From Bryobacterales bacterium (lineage in GTDB: Bacteria > Acidobacteriota > Terriglobia > Bryobacterales > Bryobacteraceae): a DNA stretch of 64,000 nucleotides. The DNA lies in the NCBI GenBank assembly GCA_003166865.1, contig PMUP01000013.1, positions 84,383-148,382 on the forward strand, in the 5' to 3' direction. Under the pieces are notes generated by a model. That model was given only the letters and a program-made list of their open reading frames with translations. It did not search any database and was not told the origin of the DNA. A program made the position numbers and the translations under genes. Each line of letters starts with the position of its first letter. Within the stretch, counting starts at the first letter, position 1. Shown here in pieces: positions 35,453 to 44,570 of this stretch.

Positions 35453-37519
35453 TTGAGAGGAATCGATTCGTTGGGCAGATTGCGAAACACCTTCCAGTTC
35501 CTGAACGTCGCCGAGCTTGGCGTGCCGGTGGCGGTCCTCATGATCCTGGTCGCGTTGATTGTTCCGGTGCCAGGCTGGCTGCTGGATCTCCTGATCGTGA
35601 CCGACATCATGACGTCGCTGGTGGTGATGATGGTCTCCGTCTACATCACCCGGCCCGTGGATTTCAGCGTTTTCCCGACCACGCTCCTCCTTCTGACGTT
35701 GCTTCGCTTGTCCCTCAACATCTCCGCCACGCGGCTGATCCTTTCGAACGGCAATACCGGAACCGGCGCGGCCGGCACCATCATCGAAGCCTTCGGAAAC
35801 TTCGTGGTGGGCGGCAGCTTTGTGATCGGCGTCATTATTTTCCTCACCCTGATTGCGATTCAGTACGTCGTCATCAACCATGGCGCGGTGCGCATTTCGG
35901 AAGTCACGGCCCGGTTCACTCTCGATTCGCTGCCCGGGAAACAGATGTCCATCGATTCGGACCTGAGCTCCGGCATCATCAATGAAAAAGAGGCACGGGA
36001 GCGGCGCAAGATGCTCTCTTCGGAGTCCGATTTTTATGGCGCCATGGACGGCGCGACGCGCTTCACCCAGCGCGACGCCATCGCCAGTATTCTGATCACC
36101 GGCATCAACATCGCCGGCGGATTTCTGATCGGCGTCTTCCAGCACGGAATGCCACTGGTGAAAGCGCTGGAGACCTATACCGTACTCACCATCGGCGACG
36201 GCCTGGTTACCGTGATCCCCGCTCTGATGGTTTCGATCTCCGGCGGACTGATCGTCACGCGAGCCAGCTCCGAGGAACGCCTCAGCGCCCACTTCGTCCG
36301 TCAATTCTTTAGCAACGGAATGCCTCTGATGCTGGCGGCCGGGATGATCCTGACTCTCGCCATTATTCCCGGCTTGCCGAAAATCCCCTTCCTGCTGGTC
36401 GGCGGTGTTGCCGGGACCATTGGATGGCGGATCGAGGAGCGCAAGAAGCGCAACGCCGATGCCCCCAAGCCCGCGACCGCGACGGAAGTCAAAGAGAATC
36501 TGGAGGGACTCCTCAAAGTGGATCCGCTCGCCGTCGCGCTCGGCGTCGGGCTGGTAAAGATGATCCAGGCCGGACCCGACGCGCCGATTCTAAAACGCCT
36601 CACTGGCATTCGCAAGCAACTTGTGCTGGGCTTGGGATTCTTCCTTCCGCCCGTACGCTTCATCGACGACGTGAAGCTTCGTCACCGGGAATACGCGATT
36701 TTGATCAGGGGTAATGAGGTGGCCCGCTATGAAATGGCCGCCGGCTGCGACCTGGCGGTGCCGAACGAAGAGAATGTGCCGAAAATCGCCGGCGCTCCGA
36801 CGCGGGAGCCCAGCTTCGGCATGCCGGCCGTCTGGACCCCTTCGGCCAATTCGATGCAAGCGCGCAATTCCGGCTATACCGTGGTGGACCAAGTGAGCGT
36901 GATGGGCACGCATCTGATGGAAGTGGTCCGCGCCCATGCTCATGAGCTGTTCGGCCTGCAGGAAATGAAGAAGCTGCTCGATCTGGTGGCCGCCGAAAAT
37001 CCCAAGGTGGTGGAAGAAGTGGTTCCCAAGCTGTTGTCGCTCGCCGTGCTGCATCGCGTGTTTCAGAATCTACTGAGGGAGCGCATTTCGATCCGCGATG
37101 CGGTGACCATTCTCGAGGCCGCCGGCGAAGCCTCGCTCACCACCAAGAACGTGGTACTGATTACCGAATACGCGCGGCAGGCCATTCGCCGCTCCATCGT
37201 CCAGCCGTTCCTCGATCGCGAGGAGAAGCTGCGCGCCTACGTGCTCGATACAGCGCTGGATGAAGCCGTGGTCAGCTCCGTGCAGCACGGCGAGATTACG
37301 AGTCATCTGTCGCTCGCGCCCAGTCTGGTTCGCGAGTTCATCAAGAAAATTGAGGAGAAGGTCGGCAATCCCGCCGCACCCGTGGCGATTCTGGTGTCAG
37401 CGGGCGCGCGCTATTTCCTGCAGCAACTGGCGGAGACCGCGCTCAAGAACGTTTTCTTCCTGTCGCACAGCGATGTTCCGCCGACCACGCAGGTGGTCAG
37501 CGTGGGGTTGATACGGTAG
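35453..37519 (+). CDS. flhA: Flagellar export gate protein FlhA
   Basis: The 688-residue protein has eight N-terminal membrane helices, the FHIPEP signature region (TTLLLLTLLRLSLNISATRLIL, AVRISEVTARFTLDSLPGKQ, GIINEKEARERRKML, FYGAMDGATRFTQRDAIASI), and a C-terminal cytoplasmic domain that docks export substrates. Both candidate starts are TTG: 35453, or 35471, which has GAGAGG at 35455-35460 at a better distance; the second gives 682 residues (LGRLRNTFQFLN). It leads flhA-flhF-fliA-fliN2. Confidence 0.96.
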   Translation: MRGIDSLGRLRNTFQFLNVAELGVPVAVLMILVALIVPVPGWLLDLLIVTDIMTSLVVMMVSVYITRPVDFSVFPTTLLLLTLLRLSLNISATRLILSNGNTGTGAAGTIIEAFGNFVVGGSFVIGVIIFLTLIAIQYVVINHGAVRISEVTARFTLDSLPGKQMSIDSDLSSGIINEKEARERRKMLSSESDFYGAMDGATRFTQRDAIASILITGINIAGGFLIGVFQHGMPLVKALETYTVLTIGDGLVTVIPALMVSISGGLIVTRASSEERLSAHFVRQFFSNGMPLMLAAGMILTLAIIPGLPKIPFLLVGGVAGTIGWRIEERKKRNADAPKPATATEVKENLEGLLKVDPLAVALGVGLVKMIQAGPDAPILKRLTGIRKQLVLGLGFFLPPVRFIDDVKLRHREYAILIRGNEVARYEMAAGCDLAVPNEENVPKIAGAPTREPSFGMPAVWTPSANSMQARNSGYTVVDQVSVMGTHLMEVVRAHAHELFGLQEMKKLLDLVAAENPKVVEEVVPKLLSLAVLHRVFQNLLRERISIRDAVTILEAAGEASLTTKNVVLITEYARQAIRRSIVQPFLDREEKLRAYVLDTALDEAVVSSVQHGEITSHLSLAPSLVREFIKKIEEKVGNPAAPVAILVSAGARYFLQQLAETALKNVFFLSHSDVPPTTQVVSVGLIR

Positions 37520-37541
37520 GCGCCCGGTTCGAGGAGAAATT

Positions 37542-38828
37542 ATGTATTTGCAACTGAAATTCGGTGGAAAAAAGAACATGCGGAACGGGAGCAGCGCCGC
37601 GCCGCACAGCCCGGTGGCAGAGCTCGAGCCCGCCCCCGTACGCGCCGCGGCGGCTCCTACGTCCTCGCGGAACACTCTTGCCGAAGCCCGGACGCAATCC
37701 AGCGGCGTTCCGCGGATTAAGACCTATGTCGCCGAAAGTGTTCCGCACGCGATGACGCTCGCACGCTGCGAGATGGGCGAGGATGCCATCCTGATCCAGA
37801 CCAGGCGCCGCGAAAACATCGACGCCTCGAAACGGTTCGAAGTGACCTTCGGCATCGTGCCCAACACCGGACCTTCACCCCAACGTCCCAAGATCGCGGA
37901 CAAGCCCTCCAGCGGCGAGACAGCGGCCGACACGACGGATGCGGATACAGAGGTAGCGCGGCAACTGGGATCGCTGCGCCGCGAGCTGGCCGCGCTGCAA
38001 ACCATGCTGCGGCAATCGGCCTTCGGGAGACCGCCCGCGCTACAGGACAACCCGGTCGCTTCCGAAGCCTACGACGCGCTCCTTCGAAACAACATCGATG
38101 CGGACTTCGCCTCGAACCTGGTCTGCGCGATCGAGCCCGGTGCTGAATCGCCCGCCGAGGCCGTGCGCGGCCAGCTCGCCGCGCAGATTCGCACGGATTC
38201 CTCCATTGCGCGGGAAGGCAAGGCCGTGATCCTGATGGGTCCTCCGGCCTGCGGCAAGACCACCGCCCTGATCAAGCTCGCGGTCGAATACGGATTGAAG
38301 CTTGGCAACGCCGTCGAGATTTTCTCTCTGACCAAGGGCCAGACCAGCGTGGATCGCACGCTCGAGGCGATGACCGCAATTCTGGGCGTACCCTGCGAGG
38401 CGCTGCCGGACGCCGCGGCGCTGGAATCCGCGCTGGCTCGTCCCCGTGCGGAGGGAACGCTCGTGCTGGTGGATGCAAATGGTTATGGCTCGGGAGCCTC
38501 GGAGGACGAAATGGAGCTGGCGTCGGTACTGGCTTTCGGCGAAAATGCCGATGTCCATCTGGTGCTGCCCGCCACCTGGCAGGGCGTCAGCATACGGCAG
38601 ACCGTCGATCGTTTTGAAATCTTCCAGCCCGCGCGCCTGCTGTTCACGATGGTGGATCAGGCGGCGGTTTATGGTCCCTTGATTCAGGAAGCCTGGCGCA
38701 CCGGGAAGCCTCTGTCGTTCATCGGCAGCGGAACGGTGGGCAGGACTGCTTTGCGACCCGCCGATCTGGGTTGGATCGTCGCCCGCCTGTTCGAAGCCGC
38801 CCGGGAAACCGGCGGCGAGCGCGATTAA
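37542..38828 (+). CDS. flhF: FlhF-type SRP-like GTPase with divergent G motifs
   Basis: FlhF sets flagellar position and number in polar flagellates. The 428-residue product has the FlhF N-terminal element IKTYVAESVPHAMTLARCEMGEDAILIQTRR, though it begins near residue 59 after a Pro/Ala-rich extension. The G domain has P-loop GPPACGKTT (about residue 233). The usual DTAG is DANG (about 311-314), and the TKLD specificity motif is TMVD (about 369-372). GTP binding may thus be altered. Position between flhA and fliA is standard. The companion ATPase FlhG was not found. Confidence 0.88.
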   Translation: MYLQLKFGGKKNMRNGSSAAPHSPVAELEPAPVRAAAAPTSSRNTLAEARTQSSGVPRIKTYVAESVPHAMTLARCEMGEDAILIQTRRRENIDASKRFEVTFGIVPNTGPSPQRPKIADKPSSGETAADTTDADTEVARQLGSLRRELAALQTMLRQSAFGRPPALQDNPVASEAYDALLRNNIDADFASNLVCAIEPGAESPAEAVRGQLAAQIRTDSSIAREGKAVILMGPPACGKTTALIKLAVEYGLKLGNAVEIFSLTKGQTSVDRTLEAMTAILGVPCEALPDAAALESALARPRAEGTLVLVDANGYGSGASEDEMELASVLAFGENADVHLVLPATWQGVSIRQTVDRFEIFQPARLLFTMVDQAAVYGPLIQEAWRTGKPLSFIGSGTVGRTALRPADLGWIVARLFEAARETGGERD

Positions 38829-38829
38829 C

Positions 38830-39609
38830 ATGTATCCCGCGGTGCTAGGGCCCCCCGCCGGCGAGCGTCTCACCACGCAGCAGCGCGAGGATCTGATCCT
38901 GGAGTTCATGCCGCTGGTGTACAGCATCGCCAAACGGATTATTGGCGGACTTCCGGCGGAAGCTTCGTTCGAGGACCTGGTGTCGGCCGGGACCGTCGGC
39001 TTGATCCATGCCATCGACAATTTCGATTCGGCTTACGACGCCAAGCTGGCCACCTACGCGGCTCACCGTATCCGCGGCGCGATGCTCGATAGCATCCGTT
39101 CTTCGGATTGGATTCCCCGCCGGCAGCGAGCCCATATCAAGCGCCTGCAAACCGCTGTAGAGAACGTGCAGAAAAAAGTTCACCGCTTGAACGTTACCGA
39201 ACAGGAGATCGCGGTGGAGCTGGGCGTCAGCGTCGATGAGTATCGCGAAACGCTGGCGTCGCTGCCGGTAACCCGCGTGGTGAGTATCGAAGAGACTGTG
39301 CGTGACGGGCAGAACCGGGCGGAGTTGATTTCAGATTCTGAATCCGAATTAGCCTCCGTGGTTCTCGAACGGGCGCAGTTTCTGGAATTTCTGGCGACGG
39401 CCGTGCAACGCCTCGATTCGGAGGAACAAGCCGTACTGAGTCTGTATTACCAGGAAGGAATGGGCCCGCAGGAAATTGCGCAAATCATGAATCTGCCGGT
39501 GAAGCGGATCTATCAGTTGAAAGCGCAGTCCATCGTGCGCTTGCGCGCCTCGATGCAGAGACGGACCATGCGGGACACGGCGCGAGACACGGCGCGGGAT
39601 AAGAAATAG
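38830..39609 (+). CDS. fliA: Flagellar sigma factor 28
   Basis: The 259-residue sigma factor has regions 2 (EFMPLVYSIAKRII, SFEDLVSAGTVGLIHAIDNFD, YAAHRIRGAMLDSIRSSDWIPR), 3 and 4 (LDSEEQAVLSLYYQEGMGPQEIAQIMNLPVKRIYQLKAQ). These match the FliA/WhiG family. It directs late flagellar genes, here probably the flagellin gene. It begins 1 nt after flhF. Its inhibitor FlgM is encoded at 22738. The C-terminus has a short repeat, RDTARDTARDK. Confidence 0.96.
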   Translation: MYPAVLGPPAGERLTTQQREDLILEFMPLVYSIAKRIIGGLPAEASFEDLVSAGTVGLIHAIDNFDSAYDAKLATYAAHRIRGAMLDSIRSSDWIPRRQRAHIKRLQTAVENVQKKVHRLNVTEQEIAVELGVSVDEYRETLASLPVTRVVSIEETVRDGQNRAELISDSESELASVVLERAQFLEFLATAVQRLDSEEQAVLSLYYQEGMGPQEIAQIMNLPVKRIYQLKAQSIVRLRASMQRRTMRDTARDTARDKK

Positions 39610-39622
39610 AGCGGAGAAGAAC

Positions 39623-40336
39623 ATGACTATCAAGAAGACGGATGCGGCGCTGGAAACAGCGGCGGAGTTGTTCCTGACGGCATTCAACGGAAAAATTCCA
39701 GACGCTGGCACACTGGAAAGGACCGCGGCGGCGGAAAATCCCTTGGACCCCCAGGCGCGCTGGTTCCGGCAGACCTTCACTGGTCCAGCGAATTTCGAAC
39801 TATTCGCGGGAATCTCCAGCGGGGTCGCCGAGACGCTGCCGGGCGAATTGCCGCAGTTGATGGACGATGTTTTTCAAACCATGGCCCGCGCCCTCGGCAC
39901 CGTCGCGGGTTCCGTCGTCACGTGCGGCGCGTTGACTGAGGAAACGGCGGCGCAAGGCGAGGAAGAGATCGCCTATGAACTGTCCCGCGAATCGATTGCC
40001 GTCGGCTGCGTGATTCTGGCCGTTCCGGAATTGGCGCTGAGCTTTCTCGGTCGCGTGATTCATCGCGCGGATTCCGCCCTGGGAGAACGCTCCGCGCCAC
40101 GCCATTTGGATACGCTGATGAACGTCGACCTGCCAGTGAGCATCAGCTTCGGAACGACCGAGATGACGCTGGCCGATGTCCTTAAGCTCACCACTGGATC
40201 GATCGTCGAGTTCAATCATCTGTTGAGTGAGCCCGTCAACATCATCGTGAACAACTGCCTGGTGGCTCGGGGCGACGTGGTGGTGGTCGACGCCAACTAC
40301 GGCGTTCGCATCTCGGAAGTGATCGCCCGCGGGTAG
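39623..40336 (+). CDS. Second FliN/FliY-type switch protein with an extra N-terminal domain
   Basis: The 237-residue protein ends in a SpoA domain (LMNVDLPVSISFGTTEMTLADVLKLTTGSIVEF, VNNCLVARGDVVVVDANYGVRISEVI), the FliN signature. The first 160 residues form an extra domain, possibly CheC- or FliM-like (GEEEIAYELSRESIAVGCVI, VPELALSFLGRVI), which I cannot assign with confidence. GGAG at 39613 precedes the ATG. It may act in the C-ring with, or instead of, the short FliN at 31898. Confidence 0.85.
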   Translation: MTIKKTDAALETAAELFLTAFNGKIPDAGTLERTAAAENPLDPQARWFRQTFTGPANFELFAGISSGVAETLPGELPQLMDDVFQTMARALGTVAGSVVTCGALTEETAAQGEEEIAYELSRESIAVGCVILAVPELALSFLGRVIHRADSALGERSAPRHLDTLMNVDLPVSISFGTTEMTLADVLKLTTGSIVEFNHLLSEPVNIIVNNCLVARGDVVVVDANYGVRISEVIARG

Positions 40337-40358
40337 AGATCATGCGGTAACGGCGTCC

Positions 40359-42305
40359 ATGAGTAAGCATATCGTCGCCCGTCTATTGCAAGTCTGCGGT
40401 CCCTGCCGCATGTTGCACGCCGGCGCACAAAGCGCCGCCCTATTGGAAGACTTACTTCTGGCTGGTTGTGACGCCTATGCGTTCGGACCTTCTTTACAGC
40501 CGCATCCCCGCTGGATTGGCGCGTCAGGCGCACTGCCCGCGGGCGCGCCGCTGGATGCGATGCTAGTCGATATTTCTTCCGCTGACGATGCGCCGGTACA
40601 ACTCCGCTATTTCCTGGAGCGTTTCGGTACCCCCAAAGTGCTGGTCATTCGTGCGCAGGGACTGGACCGTAAAACTATCGAAAACCAACTTTTCGAAACC
40701 CTATGGCGCCGCCACCCGGGAGACCTGCCCGCTTCCGAATATGAGGGACTAAGCGAAGAGGCTCTCGGTGAATTGAGCTTTTATGAGCGCGTCAGTTTTT
40801 ATGAACGCACGCTGGAAGCGGGGTTATCGGCCGAGTGTTACGCGCAAGTGGACATGCTTCGTGAAAGCGGCGGACGCGCGGATGCACATATCGCGCGGTA
40901 TTCGCTGGCAGCGCAGTTTGTCCGGCCCGGCGACACGGTTCTCGATTGTGCTTCAGGGCTGGGTTACGGAACGGCAATTCTAGCGGCGCTTTCCTCCGGC
41001 GCAGCATTTATCGGAGTGGCGCCGGATGAAGCAAGCGTCGAATATGCCCGTACTAATTACGGACGCGACGGAGTGAGCTTTCGCACTGGGAATCTTAAAT
41101 CGATTCGGGATTCTTCCATCGATGTGATCGTATCAATGGACACGCTCGAGCATGTTCCGGATTGGAAAGCAGCGCTCAAAGAATTTCACCGCGTGTTGAA
41201 ACCGGACGGGCGCCTGGTGGCGAGTGTGCCGGACCGCTGGACGAACGCGGGTCATTTTCAAGTATTCGATTGGAGTAAGCTTGAAAATGGCCTCAACCAA
41301 CATTTCTTTGTGGAAATGCGTTATGCCCAGACAGCACCCGGCGGCTTCAGACTGACGGATGCCAGCCGTTCGCTACGGCCTGTGCAACTGGATGCCGTTA
41401 TCGACACGGAATGGCTGATCGCGGTTGCTTGTAAGAGTCCGCTGGAGGGCCAGGGACGCGGCGACTTCAAACACCCGGGTTTTCAAGCTTCATTTGAGAA
41501 AAGCGGCGCGGCGATCGTCGATTTCGCACATACCTATGACAATCCCTATTTGTACCGGACCATGGTTCAGATGGGTGAACGAATCCGGCACGATCTAAAG
41601 CTGGCGACGCTCGCCCATTGGGTGATCATGAATGCGCGTTCCGATTCCGCGGACCGGGGTGCGGCCATTTGCGTCTTCGGTTACCAGGTGCTTGAGAAGC
41701 GCGAGATAAAGATAGCCGCAAAGGTACTGGAGTTTATCACCGATTATATTGGCGTGACTTCAGACGAGCGGAAAAATCCGCATGTGCTGCGCTGGCGGCT
41801 TTCGTTGTCCTTTCTCGCCGGAAGAGTTTGCGAATTGATGGGCGACCGGGACCATGCAGCCAACTGGTATCACGCAGTGACGGACTGCAAATGGCGAGAC
41901 TTTTCACCTCTGCTTGCCACCAAGACTGTTGCAGCGTGTTTCTTTGAAGGGCGAATACGGCTGGCGGACGGCTCCATCGAACAGGCAAAATCCTGTTTTG
42001 CGCAAGGATTGGCCGAGGCGCTGGCCGCGGTGAAGGGCGACTTGAACGACGTTGTCGGCAATCCCGAACAACCTATTCCTTTCGGCCTTACTGAGCTCGC
42101 GGAAGTGATCGATATGGGATCGCAGTGCGCCAATGCCATCGCTCACTCGCCATTGTGGAAACGCGATCCGGGACTGTTCTGGAAACATGTGGACATCAAG
42201 CGGTTCGGCTTGGCATCCTGGGCCATCGAGCTGGAACAGGAAAATCAGAGCTTGCGCAACAGGCTTTCAGGCCAAGCAGTTTATAGCCTCTCGGGTGCTT
42301 CGTGA
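40359..42305 (+). CDS. SAM-dependent methyltransferase with large N- and C-terminal extensions
   Basis: The 648-residue protein has a class I methyltransferase core at about residues 150-330: motif I DTVLDCASGLGYGTAI, VIVSMDTLEHVPDW and FHRVLKPDGRLVASVPD. The first 120 residues look like a second, decayed Rossmann unit (CGPCRMLHAGAQSAALLEDL). The C-terminal 300 residues are helical and unassigned (LAGRVCELMGDRDHAANWYHAV may be TPR-like). The target is unknown; a role in flagellin or glycan methylation is an inference from its place in the flagellar locus. Its TGA overlaps the next GTG. Confidence 0.85.
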   Translation: MSKHIVARLLQVCGPCRMLHAGAQSAALLEDLLLAGCDAYAFGPSLQPHPRWIGASGALPAGAPLDAMLVDISSADDAPVQLRYFLERFGTPKVLVIRAQGLDRKTIENQLFETLWRRHPGDLPASEYEGLSEEALGELSFYERVSFYERTLEAGLSAECYAQVDMLRESGGRADAHIARYSLAAQFVRPGDTVLDCASGLGYGTAILAALSSGAAFIGVAPDEASVEYARTNYGRDGVSFRTGNLKSIRDSSIDVIVSMDTLEHVPDWKAALKEFHRVLKPDGRLVASVPDRWTNAGHFQVFDWSKLENGLNQHFFVEMRYAQTAPGGFRLTDASRSLRPVQLDAVIDTEWLIAVACKSPLEGQGRGDFKHPGFQASFEKSGAAIVDFAHTYDNPYLYRTMVQMGERIRHDLKLATLAHWVIMNARSDSADRGAAICVFGYQVLEKREIKIAAKVLEFITDYIGVTSDERKNPHVLRWRLSLSFLAGRVCELMGDRDHAANWYHAVTDCKWRDFSPLLATKTVAACFFEGRIRLADGSIEQAKSCFAQGLAEALAAVKGDLNDVVGNPEQPIPFGLTELAEVIDMGSQCANAIAHSPLWKRDPGLFWKHVDIKRFGLASWAIELEQENQSLRNRLSGQAVYSLSGAS

Positions 42306-43156
42306 ATCCGGTATTACCACGTGCCGTAGACGCGAGAGCGCTGATCGGATGGATGCCCCGAGATCAAGCCATAGCATTCTTGCGCGGCCTTTGCGTTTTC
42401 GATCCCCCACTCACGGAGCAACAGGCCGAGAGTTTCTGGGAGCCCTACAACCAGAATGTAGCCGGACTTCAGCGCCGCGTTACCACCCCCGAGAAGCTTC
42501 CCTTGAATGCCCAGGAAGAGAGATGGGCTGCCGACGCGATGAATTTCTATACAAACACGCTGCATGTCCCCAATGCCAGGGGGATCATCAAAATCGACCC
42601 CTTTAGTTTAGTGGCGCATCAGAACTACGTTTTGACCGAAAGAGCCACTACGTACTCGGCCCGTCTTCAGAGTGCAACAGACTGGTTCAACGAAGCGGTC
42701 AAACCAAGCCTGCCGCCGCCCAGGAACATCCAGGCGTTCGCTGTGCCAAACGCAATGAACATTGACCTGCCGCACGAAGAATTCACGCTGGCTTTCAATG
42801 TTCCGCTGAGTCAGTTCGCGGTGCAGGAGAACATCCGCTATGTGACAGCGTGGGAGGTTCGGCAGTTTGACAGGATGTTTCTGTGGGCGGGCTATCACCG
42901 CTCATATGCGCGCATGGTCAACGTCGCTCCAGATGCGAACGTTCGGTCACTGCTCATGGTCTTGGCGGACATGGGGACTGTGGACGTTTTTCCGGGTGAG
43001 CCAAATGGGGGAAGGAGAGCAGTTTTGTGCGGCCCAAATCCGCCGCTCTTTGGTGATTTTTTTGACGATCGTTTGTGTGCCGCGGTCAGACTCCGTAAGA
43101 GGAGATTCCAACTTCAGGTCCGCGCCAGTTGCGTATCCATCGACGACTCGAACTAG
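42302..43156 (+). CDS. Unknown protein coupled to the methyltransferase
   Basis: I do not recognise this 284-residue protein. It starts with a GTG in a GTGA overlap with the methyltransferase stop, so the two are likely made together. It is soluble, with no signal peptide. The stretch RQFDRMFLWAGYHRSYARM has a GxHR element reminiscent of ParB-type nuclease-fold proteins, but the rest does not clearly fit. The C-terminus is basic (RLRKRRFQLQVR). Confidence 0.72.
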   Translation: MNPVLPRAVDARALIGWMPRDQAIAFLRGLCVFDPPLTEQQAESFWEPYNQNVAGLQRRVTTPEKLPLNAQEERWAADAMNFYTNTLHVPNARGIIKIDPFSLVAHQNYVLTERATTYSARLQSATDWFNEAVKPSLPPPRNIQAFAVPNAMNIDLPHEEFTLAFNVPLSQFAVQENIRYVTAWEVRQFDRMFLWAGYHRSYARMVNVAPDANVRSLLMVLADMGTVDVFPGEPNGGRRAVLCGPNPPLFGDFFDDRLCAAVRLRKRRFQLQVRASCVSIDDSN

Positions 43157-43225
43157 TAGCAGGCCACGCATCGCTGAGACTGTACTTTCTCGGCCTTTCC
43201 GCCGATCAAACGAATGACCTAATCC

Positions 43226-44251
43226 ATGATTTCGCTGAAACGATATATTGAATCCAGACCGGAAGAATTGCTGAAGGCAATGTGCGAATCCTATCGCGCG
43301 TCGCTGACTGTGATGGGCACCAGTGCAACCCAGATATGTCCGCACCTCGGTGAAGACGTCGAACACGATCTGCTAAGCCTTCGGGACCGCCTGTCCCCCG
43401 ATGTTACCCCGGATACCGTGGTAGAAACCGGAAAGCAGGTGGAAAAAGAACTCGCGAAATGGGGCGAAAGTACTTCCACATACTTTCAGCAAACCGCGCA
43501 GGATATCAAAGAGCTCATGCTGACCGTGGTTGAAACAACGCAAGCTCTTGGGGAACGGGATCATCGGTTCGCTCGCGAGTTCGAAGAGTTCGCAGGACAG
43601 TTGGCAGCCATCGGCAACCTGGCTGATCTCACAAAAGTTCGGCAGTCGCTCGGCAAGAGCGCCCATCATCTTAAGTCTTGCGTGGAAAAGATGCTGCAAG
43701 AAGGGGAGCAATCGCTCTCACAAATTCGTACCGAACTGTCCGTGTATCAGACCCGGCTGGATGAAGCTGAGCGAGCGGCCACTCAAGACCCCGTCACCGG
43801 CGTGGCCAACCGGTACAAGGCTGAAAAGCGAATCCAACTGCTGATCGAAGGTTCCCGCAGTTATTCCATCGTGCTCTTCGATCTGGATAATTTCAAACAG
43901 ATTAACGATCGGTATGGCCATCCCGCCGGCGACGCACTTCTGAAACAGTTCGCCACCGAACTCCGATCGTTCTTTCGGGTGTCGGACATTGTCTGCCGAT
44001 GGGGCGGCGACGAGTTTCTCGTGATCGTGGACTGCACCGCCGAGCAGATCCGCGATCGTATCGAGCAGGTCCGAAAGTGGATCTGCGGCGATTACACCAT
44101 TCAAATCGGCGGCGAGCCGCGCAAGGTGAGCGTTCAGACTTCGGTCGGCTTGGCTTCCTGGCGTCCAGGCGAGACGGCCGCCGAGTTGATCGAGCGCGCT
44201 GACCGAGCTATGTACCAGGAGAAAGCCCAGAAGGTGAAGGGAGCGAGGTAG
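43226..44251 (+). CDS. Diguanylate cyclase with helical N-terminal sensor
   Basis: The 341-residue protein ends in a GGDEF domain with the intact catalytic motif (CRWGGDEFLVIVD) and the upstream FDLDNFKQINDRYGHPAGD. It should make cyclic di-GMP. The first 170 residues are helical, with coiled-coil pattern (KQVEKELAKWGESTSTYFQQ, SHIKSC-like helices) and no membrane segment, so it is a cytoplasmic enzyme. No RxxD inhibitory site was seen in the usual place before GGDEF. Its position in a flagellar locus points to control of motility or adhesion. Confidence 0.92.
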   Translation: MISLKRYIESRPEELLKAMCESYRASLTVMGTSATQICPHLGEDVEHDLLSLRDRLSPDVTPDTVVETGKQVEKELAKWGESTSTYFQQTAQDIKELMLTVVETTQALGERDHRFAREFEEFAGQLAAIGNLADLTKVRQSLGKSAHHLKSCVEKMLQEGEQSLSQIRTELSVYQTRLDEAERAATQDPVTGVANRYKAEKRIQLLIEGSRSYSIVLFDLDNFKQINDRYGHPAGDALLKQFATELRSFFRVSDIVCRWGGDEFLVIVDCTAEQIRDRIEQVRKWICGDYTIQIGGEPRKVSVQTSVGLASWRPGETAAELIERADRAMYQEKAQKVKGAR

Positions 44252-44257
44252 TACGTT

Positions 44258-44548
44258 ATGAAGGTCTTCGCACGTTGGATCTGCCGAACGGTTCTCCTCG
44301 TTATTGCGATTTCGGCCGGTGCTTTTGCCCAAGTGCCGAATCCGAAGCCGACCACAGTACCCCAGCCAAGGAAAAAACCTCTGGCACAACCTGGCGGCGG
44401 AAACTCGAAGAATGCCGCGTTGAGGACGAAATCAGAAAAAACCCGGGAGAAAGCCAACAAGGAAGTGAAGAACCGGGTCAAGGAAGCGAAGAAGCAGGCC
44501 AAGGAAGCCAAGAGGCGGGCCAAGGAAGCGAAAAAAGCTTCCAAGTAA
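44258..44548 (+). CDS. Small secreted basic Lys/Ala-repeat protein
   Basis: The 96-residue product has a signal peptide (TVLLVIAISAGAFAQ) followed by a Pro-rich linker and a strongly basic tail built of a repeated unit, KEAKKQAKEAKRRAKEAKKA. A long amphipathic helix is predicted. It follows the cyclase by 6 nt with AGGT near the start. The function is unknown; a highly positive exported helix could bind cell wall, outer-membrane or nucleic-acid anions. Confidence 0.7.
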   Translation: MKVFARWICRTVLLVIAISAGAFAQVPNPKPTTVPQPRKKPLAQPGGGNSKNAALRTKSEKTREKANKEVKNRVKEAKKQAKEAKRRAKEAKKASK

Positions 44549-44570
44549 CCGCGATCCCGGACCCCTTCCC

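Noticed and set aside
35417-36304. Minus-strand open frame of 295 codons
   Set aside because: Antisense to flhA; Asp/His-rich shadow composition.
43201-43208. GCCGATCA before the diguanylate cyclase as a sigma-28 -10 box
   Set aside because: Seven of eight bases match, but no TAAA-like element lies 13-15 nt upstream.
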